A stretch of DNA of 64,000 nucleotides. Source: Acanthosepion lycidas (taxonomy: Eukaryota; Mollusca; Cephalopoda; Sepiida; Sepiidae). Both the position numbers and the translations under genes were made by a program. The stretch spans positions 13,373,409-13,437,408 of the forward strand of contig OZ010582.1 of NCBI GenBank assembly GCA_963932145.1, read 5' to 3'. The notes beneath the pieces were generated by a model. It searched no databases. It was given only the letters and a program-made list of their open reading frames with translations, and had not been told where the DNA came from. This document shows, one piece after another, positions 1 through 10,189 of the stretch (the stretch's first letter is position 1; every line of letters begins with the position of its first letter).

Positions 1-26
1 TGAGTACACACCAGAAATCAAAGGAA

Positions 27-78
<52 letters not shown>
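1..78 (+). mobile_element. LINE 3' end with (AAT)n tail
   Basis: The first 30 bases resemble positions 467-490, which also run directly into an (AAT/ATA)n tract. I read this as the last bases of a LINE copy cut by the window edge, followed by its trinucleotide tail. Confidence 0.4.
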
Positions 79-492
79 TATGAACACAAGAGCAGAATGT
101 GCTGTATTATTGACATGCCAAACTTTGAAGATTGTAATGTATCATTGAAAATCTTCTAAAAACTATCTAAATACAAGGATCTTGAAGTGGAAATCTTAAC
201 AAATGTGGCACATGAGAACATCAATAATTTCAGTTATATTCCTCAGATTGATTACAAAAGCATACAGTAGACACGTTGAACGGATACTTGTTAGCCTATG
301 CCTTAAAGAAATAAAAAAATGTCTCACAAATACAGATCATATTAAGAAGAGCTTTATCTATGTGAAATATGTGTGATATTTGTTATTATTTTTTGCAAAA
401 ATAATCAGTGGAAAATGTCATGAAACCATTTCTGACCTTAGGTCTCTGGTTGGGACCTGGAAAGAAATGTGTACGCGACAGAAATCCAAGGA

Positions 493-541
<49 letters not shown>
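79..541 (+). pseudogene. LINE C-terminal remnant with (ATA)n tail
   Basis: The + strand reads CCIIDMPNFEDCNVSLKIF, a stop, then KLSKYKDLEVEI. This matches the conserved 'IID.A.P.D.NV..KE..K..KY.DL..EI' block found downstream of the reverse transcriptase in many invertebrate LINEs. Several stops and frameshifts follow, then an open stretch ending DLRSLVGTWKEMCTRQKSKE that runs into (ATA)n at about 491-541, which looks like the element's 3' tail. It is 5'-truncated and dead. The LINE clade is not determined. Confidence 0.55.
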
Positions 542-544
<3 letters not shown>

Positions 545-975
545 GCCTTATTCATGGTATCCAATCAAAGATTCATTAATGAAAACTATTTATATGTGTG
601 TATGTGTGTCGGTGTTATATGAAAAGGAATGCCAGCAAGAGAGGTGAAGTAACCAGTAAATGCCTTCAGAATCAATGTTTGACGTGGGCAGAAATTCTTT
701 CAGGCATACAGAGAATCTAACAAAGCGTTTCCTTTTAAAATGTTCAAAAGACTTTCTTCACTTTCTACGAAATCATAAACACCAAAGACGAAGTAAAATA
801 AATGCAACTCAAGTGAATTTTCCCCCTGGGTTTTCCGCCTCAGGCAAATGTTCCATCAAATTACTTTTAAGTTGAATATTCTTTTCCCAGCATGTGTAAG
901 TGAAAAATATATCGCTATTAGTGCGTAAGCGTTTGTATTCTGAATATTTAATTTGTGTTTCTTCTTCACACGCTC
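545..975. other. Unassigned sequence
   Basis: I see no gene or recognisable repeat here. A 71-residue open frame at 660-875 has no motif and no splice or promoter context, and is probably chance. Confidence 0.4.
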
Positions 976-978
<3 letters not shown>

Positions 979-1045
<67 letters not shown>

Positions 1046-1130
1046 GGTGGGTGTGGGTGTGTGTGTGTGCGTGCGTGTATGTCGGTGTGAGTTTGTGTGT
1101 ATCTGTGTGCCTGTGCGTGTATGTATGTCT
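979..1130. repeat. (TA)n then TG-rich microsatellite
   Basis: About 58 bases of uninterrupted TA at 979-1036 pass into imperfect TG/TGTA repeats. Tyr-Ile and Cys-Val 'proteins' in all frames are artefacts of the repeat. Confidence 0.95.
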
Positions 1131-1246
1131 AAGTGCATGCTTGTCTGCGTGAGTATTCATATAACTCTAAGAAATGGACAAAAACTTGCATATATATGCA
1201 CATATTTGTGTATGAAATATCTAATGCCTATTTCTGCATTTATGCA

Positions 1247-1248
<2 letters not shown>

Positions 1249-1312
<64 letters not shown>
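1249..1312. repeat. (TA)n microsatellite
   Basis: Uninterrupted TA dinucleotides lie directly to the left of the palindromic element at 1346-1447. Confidence 0.95.
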
Positions 1313-1316
<4 letters not shown>

Positions 1317-1345
1317 CATAATAAAATAGGCAGCATATATTTTAT

Positions 1346-1547
<202 letters not shown>

Positions 1548-1710
1548 TATAATTAGTTTTTTAAAATATGTTCAAAGAAAAAAAAACTTTTAAAAATTTA
1601 ATTTAGGCTCTACTGATGTATTGTGCACTGTTTTTTTAAACAATGAAAATAAAAATACTTAAGAACTTAGGATTATTACCCTAACTGTTCTTTCCTATTT
1701 TTTTATGTAT

Positions 1711-1828
<118 letters not shown>

Positions 1829-1898
1829 ATGTGTATGTGTGTGTAGGCTAGGTAAATTATAGATTATAGGCATATCTTCTTGGAATCTTGTTGATATA

Positions 1899-1978
1899 TT
1901 AGGTTGGTGCAAAAATAATTTCGTTTTCTAACATATGTTACTATGTGAGAAAACGAAATTATTTTTGCACCAACCTAA
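1899..1978. mobile_element. 80-bp mariner MITE (MADE1-like), copy 1
   Basis: The termini are TTAGGTTGGTGCAAAAATAA and its reverse complement, with TA dinucleotides at 1897-1898 and 1979-1980 as target duplication. The total length is 80 bp: 37-bp arms around a 6-bp spacer. Length, architecture and the first 16 terminal bases agree with what I recall of the human mariner MITE MADE1. There is no coding capacity, so it would have been moved by a mariner transposase in trans. Near-identical copies are at 22887 and 50839. RNA from it would fold into one long hairpin. Confidence 0.85.
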
Positions 1979-1980
1979 TA

Positions 1981-2546
1981 TATTAAATAAAACCATATAT
2001 CACCTTTATTTCATTTTATGTTCTGCTTACTTTAAGAACTAAAAAAGCGGAGAGATTTGTTAACAGTAATTCTTTTATCAAAATTGATAGTATCACGTGG
2101 ATATATCAAGCGATTATCGTTATCTAGGAAAATAGCCTTGGGAGTTCATTCTATCTGAGCTGTAATAATTTACTTACGTTTTACCGCTTTTCTTTCTTGG
2201 TTTTTTTTTTAACATAACTGCATAAAGGAGATCTATAGCCATAAACCTTAAGTACAATCGGGAAATGACACCGCAGGCCCATGATTCCATTCTTTAAGCG
2301 CCTGAGTACACAGGAGATATAGGCCTCGTCTGATTCGTTGAACTTCAGACTGCGTATCTAGAGAGATCATTACCTGACAGGAGGATTTATGTTTGAAACC
2401 TAGAAATCCTTCATTAAGACAGTCAAATGCATAACCTTCTTGATATAATTCACAATGTTTAAAAAACAAAGTTTTCTACTCAAACACGTGTATCCATTAA
2501 AATATAAGGTTTAAAATAATAATAACATTATTAATAATAATATGTA
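1981..2546. other. Unassigned sequence
   Basis: A 73-residue open frame on the minus strand (2248-2469) has four cysteines but no motif I recognise and no gene context. It could be a lost exon or chance. No other structure is evident. Confidence 0.35.
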
Positions 2547-3250
2547 CAGTGAGTCCCCCGTATTCGCGGTTGTTAGGGACCAGAACCGGCCGCGAATAGT
2601 TAGAATTAGCAAATACTTGTAACCCCAATAAAAGTGATTATACTTACATATTTTCATTGTTAAAACCCTATATACTTAAAACTTTCATCCTAAACACTTT
2701 AGAAACGTTTCAGACCCTTTTAAAAACATTTATGAAAAATAGTATTGGTGACCATACACTTAGCGTAAATTTTCTTTCATTCATAAAATGACCATTTTTT
2801 ATTACACATCGATCATTACAACCATTGAAAATACTGTATAAAATATATGTAAAAAGACATAGAATATAAGGTTTAAAACAGAACTGTGATAAACCCCCCA
2901 GTCATAGCATAAGCCACTTTTAAGACCCCAGCCGCAGCCCCTCACAAAGAACAAAGCCCAAGCACTATGCATGTTTTTGCGTTTGTTTTTTGTTCAATTC
3001 TGCCAATGTTTACCATAAAATGAACTGTTATATGCTTTAAGTCACCTAAATAGCAGGAAAATAATACAAGAAGATTTTAAATGTTCTATCGAAAAAAAAA
3101 TAAGTGAATCGAGGAATCTGTAGATATGTTCTTCAGAAAAACACGCAAATATTCGGGGTTTCCGCGAATAAGTACACATGTTCTAAAGAAAGATCAGCGA
3201 ATATGTTAAGCCGCGAATGCTACAAAACAAATAGGCGTGGGCTCGCATTA
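2547..3250. mobile_element. pogo/Tigger-like element with iterated CGCGAATA
   Basis: It starts TA|CAGTGAGTCCCCCGTATTCG, the CAGT-start and TA target expected of pogo/Tigger. CGCGAATA-type words recur near both ends (about 2563, 2588, 3160 and 3210, both orientations). The right terminus (3230-3250) is a degenerate inverse of the left. The interior has no coding remnant I recognise. Probably non-autonomous. Confidence 0.45.
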
Positions 3251-3255
3251 TGTGC

Positions 3256-3279
3256 GGAAAATTTCAAATCGAAATAATA

Positions 3280-3314
<35 letters not shown>

Positions 3315-3343
3315 TTTTTTTTTTACGGAAAAATTCAAATCTA

Positions 3344-3382
<39 letters not shown>

Positions 3383-3385
3383 TAG

Positions 3386-3458
<73 letters not shown>
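3256..3458. repeat. TA tracts with a duplicated block
   Basis: A block like 'aattcaaatc.aaataat' followed by TA repeats occurs at about 3260 and again at about 3330, so a roughly 70-bp unit appears duplicated. A long TA tract fills 3391-3458. Confidence 0.7.
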
Positions 3459-3459
<1 letters not shown>

Positions 3460-3462
<3 letters not shown>

Positions 3463-3498
3463 CTGACGATTGCATATAGCACGAAAGAGACTGTCGCC
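3460..3498 (+). ncRNA. Hammerhead-ribozyme-like core, degenerate
   Basis: Order of elements: GGC, CTGACGA, a small TGC/GCA stem-loop, GAAAG, a short linker, GTC, GCC. The CUGANGA box, GAAA box and GUC cleavage triplet lie in the type I hammerhead order. GGC and GCC can pair as helix I. GAAAC is GAAAG here, which would weaken helix III. Function is inferred only. Confidence 0.4.
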
Positions 3499-3522
3499 TC
3501 TAAGTGTTGACTTCTATGTTCA

Positions 3523-3528
<6 letters not shown>
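3460..3528 (+). mobile_element. Half copy of TA-flanked foldback repeat
   Basis: This is closely related to the right arm of the foldback element at 26411-26480 and to 63577-63643: shared words include CTGACGAT, CTGTCGCCTCT and GTTCACTT. It is bounded on both sides by (TA)n. The other arm is missing. Confidence 0.65.
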
Positions 3529-3601
<73 letters not shown>

Positions 3602-3620
3602 ATATATGTGTATGTGTGTG
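3529..3620. repeat. (TA)n(TG)n microsatellite
   Basis: Long TA tract with one interruption, then a short TG run. Confidence 0.95.
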
Positions 3621-3639
3621 TGTTTGTAAAGGCAATATA

Positions 3640-3791
3640 AATAAAAGACAAACCGGCCAGATCTTTTTTTTTAATGCATTTCTTGCTCTGAGGACTTCTT
3701 CAAGGTTATATAAATATGAATACGATCTCATATTTAGCTTGATAAAGTTCCTCAGGGACGAAACGCCTTGGTAAATAAACTTTTTGTAATC

Positions 3792-3792
<1 letters not shown>
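3640..3792 (+). mobile_element. Penelope-type 3' fragment
   Basis: The 'gaggacttcttcaagg ... cctcagggacgaaacgcc' pattern resembles the 3' non-coding segment that recurs beside GIY-YIG retroelement remnants in this window. No coding sequence remains. Confidence 0.35.
3731..3777 (+). ncRNA. Hammerhead-like motif, degenerate
   Basis: CTTGATAA replaces CUGAUGA. A 5-bp stem GTTCC/GGGAC with loop TCA follows, then GAAAC. TATTTA before the core and TAAATA after it are perfect complements and could be helix I. The cleavage triplet is not preserved. Probably a decayed ribozyme. Confidence 0.35.

Positions 3793-3793
<1 letters not shown>

Positions 3794-3852
<59 letters not shown>
3794..3852. repeat. 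(TA)n microsatellite
   Basis: Uninterrupted TA tract. Confidence 0.95.
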
Positions 3853-3854
<2 letters not shown>

Positions 3855-3905
3855 GCAATAACTTTGGGTTGACCCTGCATTTCTTTAAAAAAAAAAAAAA
3901 CACTT

Positions 3906-4955
3906 TAAAATGAGACATTTTTTAATTTTTTAAATAAAAGATAAATTTTAAATAACTACAATGTATTTTCTTCTATTCCGTCTAAAATTAACCCCTTAAC
4001 TAAAATAAGTACAACAGCATTATATTTTTTTTTTTTTTTTATAAAACCATTAGCTACATTAATTACTGCCTTTTAAATTCCTTGCCATTCTTTTGACAAC
4101 AAATAAATGGCAGACCTTACCAATCTTTCTTCAAGCACCAAAAATGCTCACTCTCACGCTTTGTGTATTCTCTTCAAAATCTTCTATACAATTCATCCCA
4201 TACTAATTCATGTCAGTAGATAGCAATCTTTTCTGCTTCGTAAGCTTCCATAACATGGTTTTTTTGATTGCTATGCAGCCACTGAGCGCCGCTGATCTAA
4301 GTTATTTCTAAGAGTTAAGAGCGACACGGGTTGCCGCCGAGGGAAATTAAGTTCAGCTCTCAACTCTAGGGCAGTTTTCCTTCTATTTCTTTTGCTCTCA
4401 ATGATCAAGTGATTACATTCAGCAGCAGTTGTCACTTTTGGTGCTCCAGTTCTTTTGGGGTTTTTTGTCAACATTTCCGCAAGTCTGCCTTGAAATCTTC
4501 AAATTCTTGACAATTTTTCCTTCAGAGTCGACTTTCGTAAATAAAATTTCATTTTATTCGATCACCTCAATTCTAAGCTGCCTCACTTTTGCCATTTTAA
4601 ATGAATGAAAAACAAACATAAAAATACTAAAGTAATGGCACAATACGTTTTCTACAAACAGGGCTACATAGGTTTTGCTACCAACATTAGTCAGTGCTAA
4701 ATTAACATTTAGAACCTGTATAAACTTTGACATATTTGTGAATTTTGATAATATCAAAACTTTATTGAATGCCGAAAAAAATATAATGTTTCTCATACAA
4801 AATATTCATAATTTAGAAAAATATCTTGTAGATAGAATAATCCAAATTTGACCTTTTTGATAGAAGTGGAATCTGGAGAAAGACGTAAAAATAATAGCAT
4901 AGTTACTGTCGTTTTATATTTTACTTTAAAATATATACAAAAATGTCTCATTTTA
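3906..4955 (-). mobile_element. Decayed Tc1-like transposon
   Basis: The ends share AAAATGAGACATTTTT in inverted orientation (about 3907 and 4940-4955), followed on each side by a similar AT-rich stretch. The interior carries transposase remnants on the minus strand. At about 1.05 kb it is short for a full Tc1 element, and its boundaries are soft. Confidence 0.45.
4090..4560 (-). pseudogene. Tc1-like transposase remnant (DNA-binding part)
   Basis: The minus-strand frame at 4271-4474 reads NPKRTGAPKVTTAAECNHLI, then SKRNRRKTALELRAELNFP. This is the second helix-turn-helix region of Tc1 transposases (KR.GRP..TT....I.L..KRNRR.TA.E.RAELN). Stops and frameshifts follow immediately, and the catalytic DDE part is not recognisable. 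Non-functional. Confidence 0.65.
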
Positions 4956-4964
4956 ATTTTGTTT

Positions 4965-5280
4965 AGGCCTCACACCCCAAGCAAGGCAGGAGTGCCACTA
5001 GCACATAATGGTTTACAGAGAGTGGGAGCAAGAGCAAATGGGGGGGGGTTGAAGAAAGGATAAAGAGAAGGACGGCATCAGAAGATGTCGATTGACATTA
5101 CATTTGGATATTTGAAAATGATAGCTATCAGGGAAGCAAGTAAGAGGAAAGGTGTTCCACTGTCAGGAAGTGCGAGATAAGAAGTTGTTGGAGTAGAAGA
5201 GGCGGTTACATTTAACTGTTTCGACAGTGAAAGGGTGGGACCGAGATTCCAATCTAGTAGCGCGCTTAAATTCATGCAGT
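4965..5280 (+). mobile_element. Dispersed repeat with coding remnant, copy 1
   Basis: It matches the minus-strand segment 57150-57495 over about 300 bp. The conserved frame reads DITFGYLKMIAIREASKRKG, then VPLSGSA, a stop, and EEAVTFNCF. I do not recognise the protein. Conservation of the reading frame between copies suggests part of a transposon or retroelement ORF. This copy has a stop where the other reads KE. Confidence 0.5.
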
Positions 5281-5912
5281 TTGGGAACCATTTAAAGTCG
5301 CTCGTTATAGCAGTTGCTATGAAAATATTTGCAGAAAAGACATAGAGATGTCACAGCATGTTGGTGAGAAAGTGACTGCAGACGAGATGCCAGCTCAGGA
5401 CCTATTACATTGCGTATCAGTCATTTTTAAGGAAATGCAGAGTATCCTCAAAACTCTTCGTTCTTAGTGTATATTTACATGAGTGAAAACAAAGCATTAT
5501 ATAAAGTAAAAGTATATTTTCAAATTTGTTGATATTTTATTCTATAAAACCGCCTCGAAAATTGCCTAGAACGTTAATTTTATGCATTAGGTTTACAATG
5601 GGGCCCTTCAATCAATATTTTGGACTGTGTGGCTGTTATTTGGTTTTGATCTCTATGACTCCCGACCATAGATATTCAGCGGGGGCAAAATCAGAAAACT
5701 GTGACGGGGTAATCATCGTGAATATTCTTCTCCAGTCTGACACACATGGAAACTATGTAAGACATTCTAATTTGGCAGATCTACACGAGGTACATTCATT
5801 TATGCTATGGCATCGAAACTTTAGCATTAAAAGAAGTTCTGTGGCGAAATGTGGATCGCGTTGCTCCAGATCCCCAGGAACCTAAGAGGCAATGTAAAAT
5901 TGGTGTTCTATA

Positions 5913-5916
<4 letters not shown>
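5281..5916. other. Mostly unassigned; weak transposase-like trace on minus strand
   Basis: A 119-residue + frame (5526-5885) has no motif. On the opposite strand near 5650-5690 the sequence reads SDFAPAEYLWS, reminiscent of the 'SPDLNPIE.LW' block of Tc1/mariner transposases, but the surroundings do not support it well. Confidence 0.3.

Positions 5917-5972
<56 letters not shown>
5917..5972. repeat. (TA)n microsatellite
   Basis: Uninterrupted TA tract. Confidence 0.95.
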
Positions 5973-5974
<2 letters not shown>

Positions 5975-6139
5975 GCAACTGGGGACATTTTCGTGTCTCG
6001 CTATGTTGCTTTTCTGAAGAGCACGGAGTTACAATTCATTGTTGTTGTGTTAACTCAGAAGCTTTCATATTAACTCCTTGGTCTCTTTATATCTGAAAGA
6101 GAAATGACTATTTAAAAAGTTGATACAAACACACAAAAA

Positions 6140-6144
<5 letters not shown>

Positions 6145-6204
<60 letters not shown>
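6145..6204. repeat. (TA)n microsatellite
   Basis: Uninterrupted TA tract. Confidence 0.95.
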
Positions 6205-6208
<4 letters not shown>

Positions 6209-6234
6209 CTCGTTTAATATTTCATCATTATTCG

Positions 6235-6345
6235 GTACTAACCTAGAAGCAGGCCTTCGGGCGAACTTTAGTCTAGTTTAGGCGGAGGGATTTTAAGCCT
6301 TCGGGCTTTTACCTTTAGCGTCCCATCAATTTAGAAATAACCAAA
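6235..6345. other. GC-richer stretch with repeated GCCTTCGGGC
   Basis: The word GCCTTCGGGC occurs twice about 45 bases apart, each able to form a small stem around TTCG. Unassigned; possibly the edge of a repeat. Confidence 0.35.
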
Positions 6346-6377
6346 TTATTTTATCTTTATCCGACACATCACTTCGG

Positions 6378-7105
6378 CAGGGATCGGGAAGCTATGGCAC
6401 GGGTGCCACATATGGCACGCCAAACAAATTCCAATGCAGCGGCAAATGTCACCACAAAGTCTGAAATAATAACTACTACAATATTTAGCTGTTTCAATTT
6501 TAATATATATTAAAGTATATATACTATATATTCGTCTTCGTCGGTTTCCGTCCGTCTCGAGTGACGATGGAGTAGCGTGGTGCGCTACGAGACTGGTCGG
6601 GATATATGGAGAACTAGAGCTGCCCGGACGTCTAGTTCCCCCTTTCGGCCTTGCTAGCAGATTCCAAAGGAGAGGTTGAACCAATACAGTTTGGTACCAG
6701 CGCGGCTGCCGCAGTTGCCGGAAGGTATCACAAAGTGCCGTCCATCCGCCTTAGGGGCTCCACGCCGGGTTTGAATTCAGAGTTGTACTTCTCCTGGACC
6801 AATTGCTATCCAAGGCTATAGAACCCAGTCTTTCCTACTATTTACTCATGGCTAGAGGTAGAAGAAGAGGATTCACACCTTTCCCAAGGGTATTAGCACG
6901 TAAGTGAATGTAATGGATTCGAGTGGAATTCGAACTTGGCTCTCCGATTTCTAAATCCAAGCCGCTCTCCACCGTGCCTCCTCTACTATATAAAATATAT
7001 TGTAGAGCAGGTATATTGATCTTGACTTGTATAAAAATACGTATGCACTGAATGTTTTTAAAAACCTAAGTCGGCACTAAGTTAGCAAAAGATTGCCGAC
7101 TCCTG
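6378..7105. mobile_element. hAT-like MITE, copy A, split by a SINE
   Basis: The left end begins CAGGGATCGGGAAGCTATGG and the right end closes GATTGCCGACTCCTG, the inverse of a CAGGGGTCGGCAA-type hAT terminus. Internal sequence matches copy B (7106-7400). It is interrupted at 6531-6984 by a SINE. No transposase remnant is present. Confidence 0.55.
6531..6984 (-). mobile_element. Full-length tRNA-derived SINE (about 454 bp)
   Basis: Read on the minus strand it starts with a tRNA-like head (GAGCGGCTTGGAT as A-box region; GTTCGAATTCC as B-box, near 6930), then a body, then a GC-rich 3' part. It is flanked by the 8-bp repeat ACTATATA at 6523-6530 and 6985-6992. The head matches the SINEs at 10931 and 39183. 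It appears to be a recent insertion because the sister hAT copy lacks it. Confidence 0.75.
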
Positions 7106-7400
7106 TCATATCCAACCGATCTCCGGCAAGCTACGGCACGGATGCCACACGTGGCACGCCAAGCAATTTCCAATGCAGCGGCAAATTATATCAAAACGTC
7201 CAAACCAATAAATACTACAACGCAAAGAAGATATTTAGCTGTTTCAATTTTAATATAAGTATATATACTATATATTACTATATAAAATATATTGTAGAAC
7301 AGATATATTGACCTTGTTGTATAAAAATACGTATGCTGTTAGCACACTGAATGTTTTTAAAAAACTAAATCGGCACATAGCAAAAGATTGCCGACCTCTG
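7106..7400. mobile_element. hAT-like MITE, copy B
   Basis: It is in tandem with copy A and shares GGCAAGCTACGGCACG, a GCACGCCAAGCAATTTCC-like word and the terminus GATTGCCGACCTCTG. Both copies are followed by 'TATATSCAACCRATCTC', so a tandem duplication including flank is likely. Confidence 0.55.
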
Positions 7401-8149
7401 TTATATGCAACCAATCTCAGAAGATTGTTTACATTTATTTTGCGGGAAAATTCTATATTAATTCAAACTCAACTTTATGATCCCTTCTTCTAAAGTCACA
7501 CTTAAAATGACATAAGGAACCTCGAACTATATAATATTTCGAATACATCAGAGTACGCGTGATAGAAAAGCAAAAAAGAAAATATATATGAGCAATGTAC
7601 CATGCCCTGCTTAAGAATAAATTACAATTTAATCAGACGATATTAATTGTAATTGCAACAAAAAGCGAAATTAAATTTAAAACTTTAATAAATAATACTT
7701 TTTAAACCTTTCATTCTGTCCGATATTTAAATTTAACTTTAAATGTGTTATTTAATTTGTAATCGCGTGTAATCTGTTACTTCAGATTGTTTATGATTCG
7801 CTACATTGAAAAACGGACGGACACATGTGTATTTCTATAGGTTTTACTGAGATTACATATGCAGTACGCTTATTATTTTTGTGGTCAAATGAATACAGTG
7901 CATATTATTAAAAAGCGAAGGAAAAAATAATCTTTTGAGTATCCAGCTTGCAGGTTTTAAAGAAAAATACCGATGAGACGTTTGCAAACCTCTGATAATT
8001 CTTTTGCATGTTTATTTTCCTTATGAATGTAGGCGACAATGGTTCTCCACTTCTTGTTGCTCTAAGTGTCGTGTCTCTTTCTGCCCTCGATTTTTGTCCC
8101 CGCTCTAGCATCGATATATCCAAACTGGTTTTGTAAGGTACTCGCTGTT
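7401..8149. other. Unassigned AT-rich sequence
   Basis: No gene or repeat recognised up to the LINE remnant. A short minus-strand open frame at 7908-8123 may be part of the LINE's far C-terminus. Confidence 0.35.
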
Positions 8150-8700
8150 ACCACGTATCAATATTTTATGCGAGTTTTAAATTTTCCAACTCCTCTACCC
8201 TCATAGAGGACGATAGATATGGCAAAGACTGTCATCAGTCTTTTCTTTCGTTATAACGAAATTGTCTTATATTCTTACATTATGTAATTTGTTGACGGGC
8301 CCTTTCGATATTCCGCTAATATATTGGTCCATTGTGTCACACTTTCCGTCGAGTGTTTAGACAATAATGAGATGGTTAATTGGATAGTTACATTCAGCAC
8401 TTGCATGTAACCAATTCGAAACTGACATCTTTGGCTGTCTCTTTACCTAATGACTATATATTCTGTTTTCGTATAATATGGTCACATATTTGTTTTCAAT
8501 TGAAATTTACTACCTAGACTATGAGACTTTATCTTTTGCTTCTGAGTCAACCATCAATACAGTGTCATTTGCGTATCTTATATTGTTAACATTATAAAAG
8601 TAATGGAAATATTAACTGTTTCCTTATCTGGGAACGGTTGGCATTCATTAACCGTGTAATTATTGCGACTTTCATTTGAAATTTATAAAATCTTTCTCTT
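8150..8700 (-). pseudogene. LINE reverse transcriptase remnant
   Basis: The minus strand near 8545-8610 reads NNIRYANDTVLMVDSEAKDK, the catalytic block '(F/Y)ADD' of LINE RTs, with the second Asp changed to Asn. Downstream traces KTEYIVI and CQFRIG correspond to the usual 'KTE.M.I...K....C.L.IG' thumb region. Many stops and frameshifts. Non-functional. Confidence 0.6.
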
Positions 8701-9229
8701 AAAAAAAATTTCAGAAAAATATAAATATCAAGTCCACAATAGTTATCGCTCTTTCCAGTATTGATGGTAGCTTCCTTTTATCCGATAGAGTGTGGAAATT
8801 CTTGATTATGCCATAATTTTCTTTTCGAGTTACATGCGTTATCCATCTTATATATTTCTGTTGTTGAAAGTCTTCAGTTAATTTGGTTTCTGGTTTTTGG
8901 TACAGTGATTATTTAGCGCCAGTCATCGAAGTTCGAAGCCTTCTTTAGGGTCTACAGGCTTCATTTGTACGATGCCATTTTAATAATTGATCTCAGAAAA
9001 TGGTTGAATACAGCTGAGAGTTTAGATAGGTCTAAACGATTTTGACGACATTAATATGAACGTCTTAATCTGAAGAGGCTATTTAAAAAATATTAGTCGA
9101 GCTTTTAGGATAATATCTGGGATTTAAAGCAACTATTCTTAGTGCAACATATTCTATGTTTAATTTACATATCTTTGATAGTATATGCATTACAGAATGC
9201 TAGGTAAACTTTTAATATCTGTTTATATC
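8701..9229. other. Probable LINE extension, not readable
   Basis: It lies 5' of the RT block on the minus strand but has no clear motif. Otherwise unassigned. Confidence 0.3.
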
Positions 9230-9445
9230 TGTTTATATCTCTGAGATGTGTTATTATGATTACTTGCATTATTTACATTATTCGGACTATTATTCTCATC
9301 TCCATTAGCATATTCACAAGTTTTCGGCCTTCTTCAGGCGAGATTCGATTTTCGAACCGAACCCTTTATTTTGTCCACCACGGTAGATTGTTGCATTTCC
9401 ACGTGTCATGCCTCTTCCGGGTCTCCTTTCCTCTGCTATAATCTT
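9230..9445 (+). mobile_element. Penelope-type non-coding fragment
   Basis: The words 'tctgagatg...attacttgcat..tttacatt' are shared with 14120-14200. The segment 9345-9430 (GAACCGAACCCTTT, CATGCCTCTTCCGG) recurs inverted at 9883-9990. On the minus strand it contains CTGAAGAAGGCCGAAAAC, the CTGANGA...GAAA pattern. Confidence 0.4.
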
Positions 9446-9522
9446 CCTTTCCCGTAGCTGACCATATATGGAGGGAAAAAGGAGATCACTGCCTACCCCC
9501 GTGGGATGAGGTTGAATTAATA

Positions 9523-9650
9523 GACAGAGAGAATCACTGGAAAATGCGAAAACTTAAGGAATTAGTACTAGGCCACAAAATTGTTGACCAAGCATAGAAA
9601 TGAATACAATATGGGAACCAGTAATAAGGAGTGCTAGAGAAAAGCAATGA
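9523..9650 (+). pseudogene. Penelope-like C-terminal remnant
   Basis: The frame reads RENHWKMRKLKELVLGHKIV, then after a frameshift NTIWEPVIRSAREKQ. This resembles the 'R..HW..RKLKE......N.I.....I..IW.P' tail that follows the GIY-YIG part in related retroelements. Family assignment is from memory. Confidence 0.4.
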
Positions 9651-9882
9651 ATGACAACAAAAATTGCAATATAAGTTCTGGTAAAAAAGTAATAATAATA
9701 ACAGAAAAAATTGCAATCTGAGCACTGGTAAAAGAAAAAAGGTTGCTGGGTCATTAGGTTTATAAGTCTCAAAAATTCATACACATAAGTCTTCAAGAAC
9801 ACATGGCCCAGTGGAGAAAGACGTTGGTTAGATCCAGTAACTAGACCCAAAAGAGTTGTAAATTAAAGTTGAGTTAAAGGGA

Positions 9883-9990
9883 AATAACTGAGACATCCGG
9901 AAGAGGCATGGCACGTGGAACTAGAACAATCTACGTAGGTGGACGAAAGGGTTCGGTTCAAAATTACAATCACATGAAGAAAGCCAAAAC
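9883..9990 (-). mobile_element. Inverted partner of 9345-9430
   Basis: The reverse complement shares GAACCGAACCCTTT, GTAGATTGTT and CATGCCTCTTCCGG with the + strand copy. Together they make an inverted pair around the coding remnant, an arrangement common for Penelope-like insertions. Confidence 0.5.
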
Positions 9991-10117
9991 GTTGTGTATA
10001 TGGCAATGAAAATGAGGAGAACCGTTTGAATAATGTAAAAATTGCAAGTAAACTTTTCATATAAAAACTGAAATTAAAAATTTCACAAGCATTAAATATG
10101 TGGATGGATATGGTCTT

Positions 10118-10119
<2 letters not shown>

Positions 10120-10184
<65 letters not shown>
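10120..10184. repeat. (TA)n microsatellite
   Basis: TA tract with one interruption. Confidence 0.95.
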
Positions 10185-10189
10185 TAATT

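Noticed and set aside
1899-1978. Human DNA contamination because of the MADE1-like MITE
   Set aside because: All three copies share bases that differ from MADE1 as I recall it, and they sit in cephalopod-type sequence.
5526-5885. 119-residue + frame, with SDFAPAEYLWS on the other strand
   Set aside because: The resemblance to a Tc1/mariner block is only 11 residues and the neighbouring sequence does not continue it.
6346-6684. 112-residue minus-strand frame
   Set aside because: It lies across the SINE 3' part and the hAT element and is a chance frame.
9230-9990. Hammerhead call for CTGAAGAAGGCCGAAAAC on the minus strand
   Set aside because: The order of boxes fits, but there is no room for a helix II between them and no GTC at the right place.
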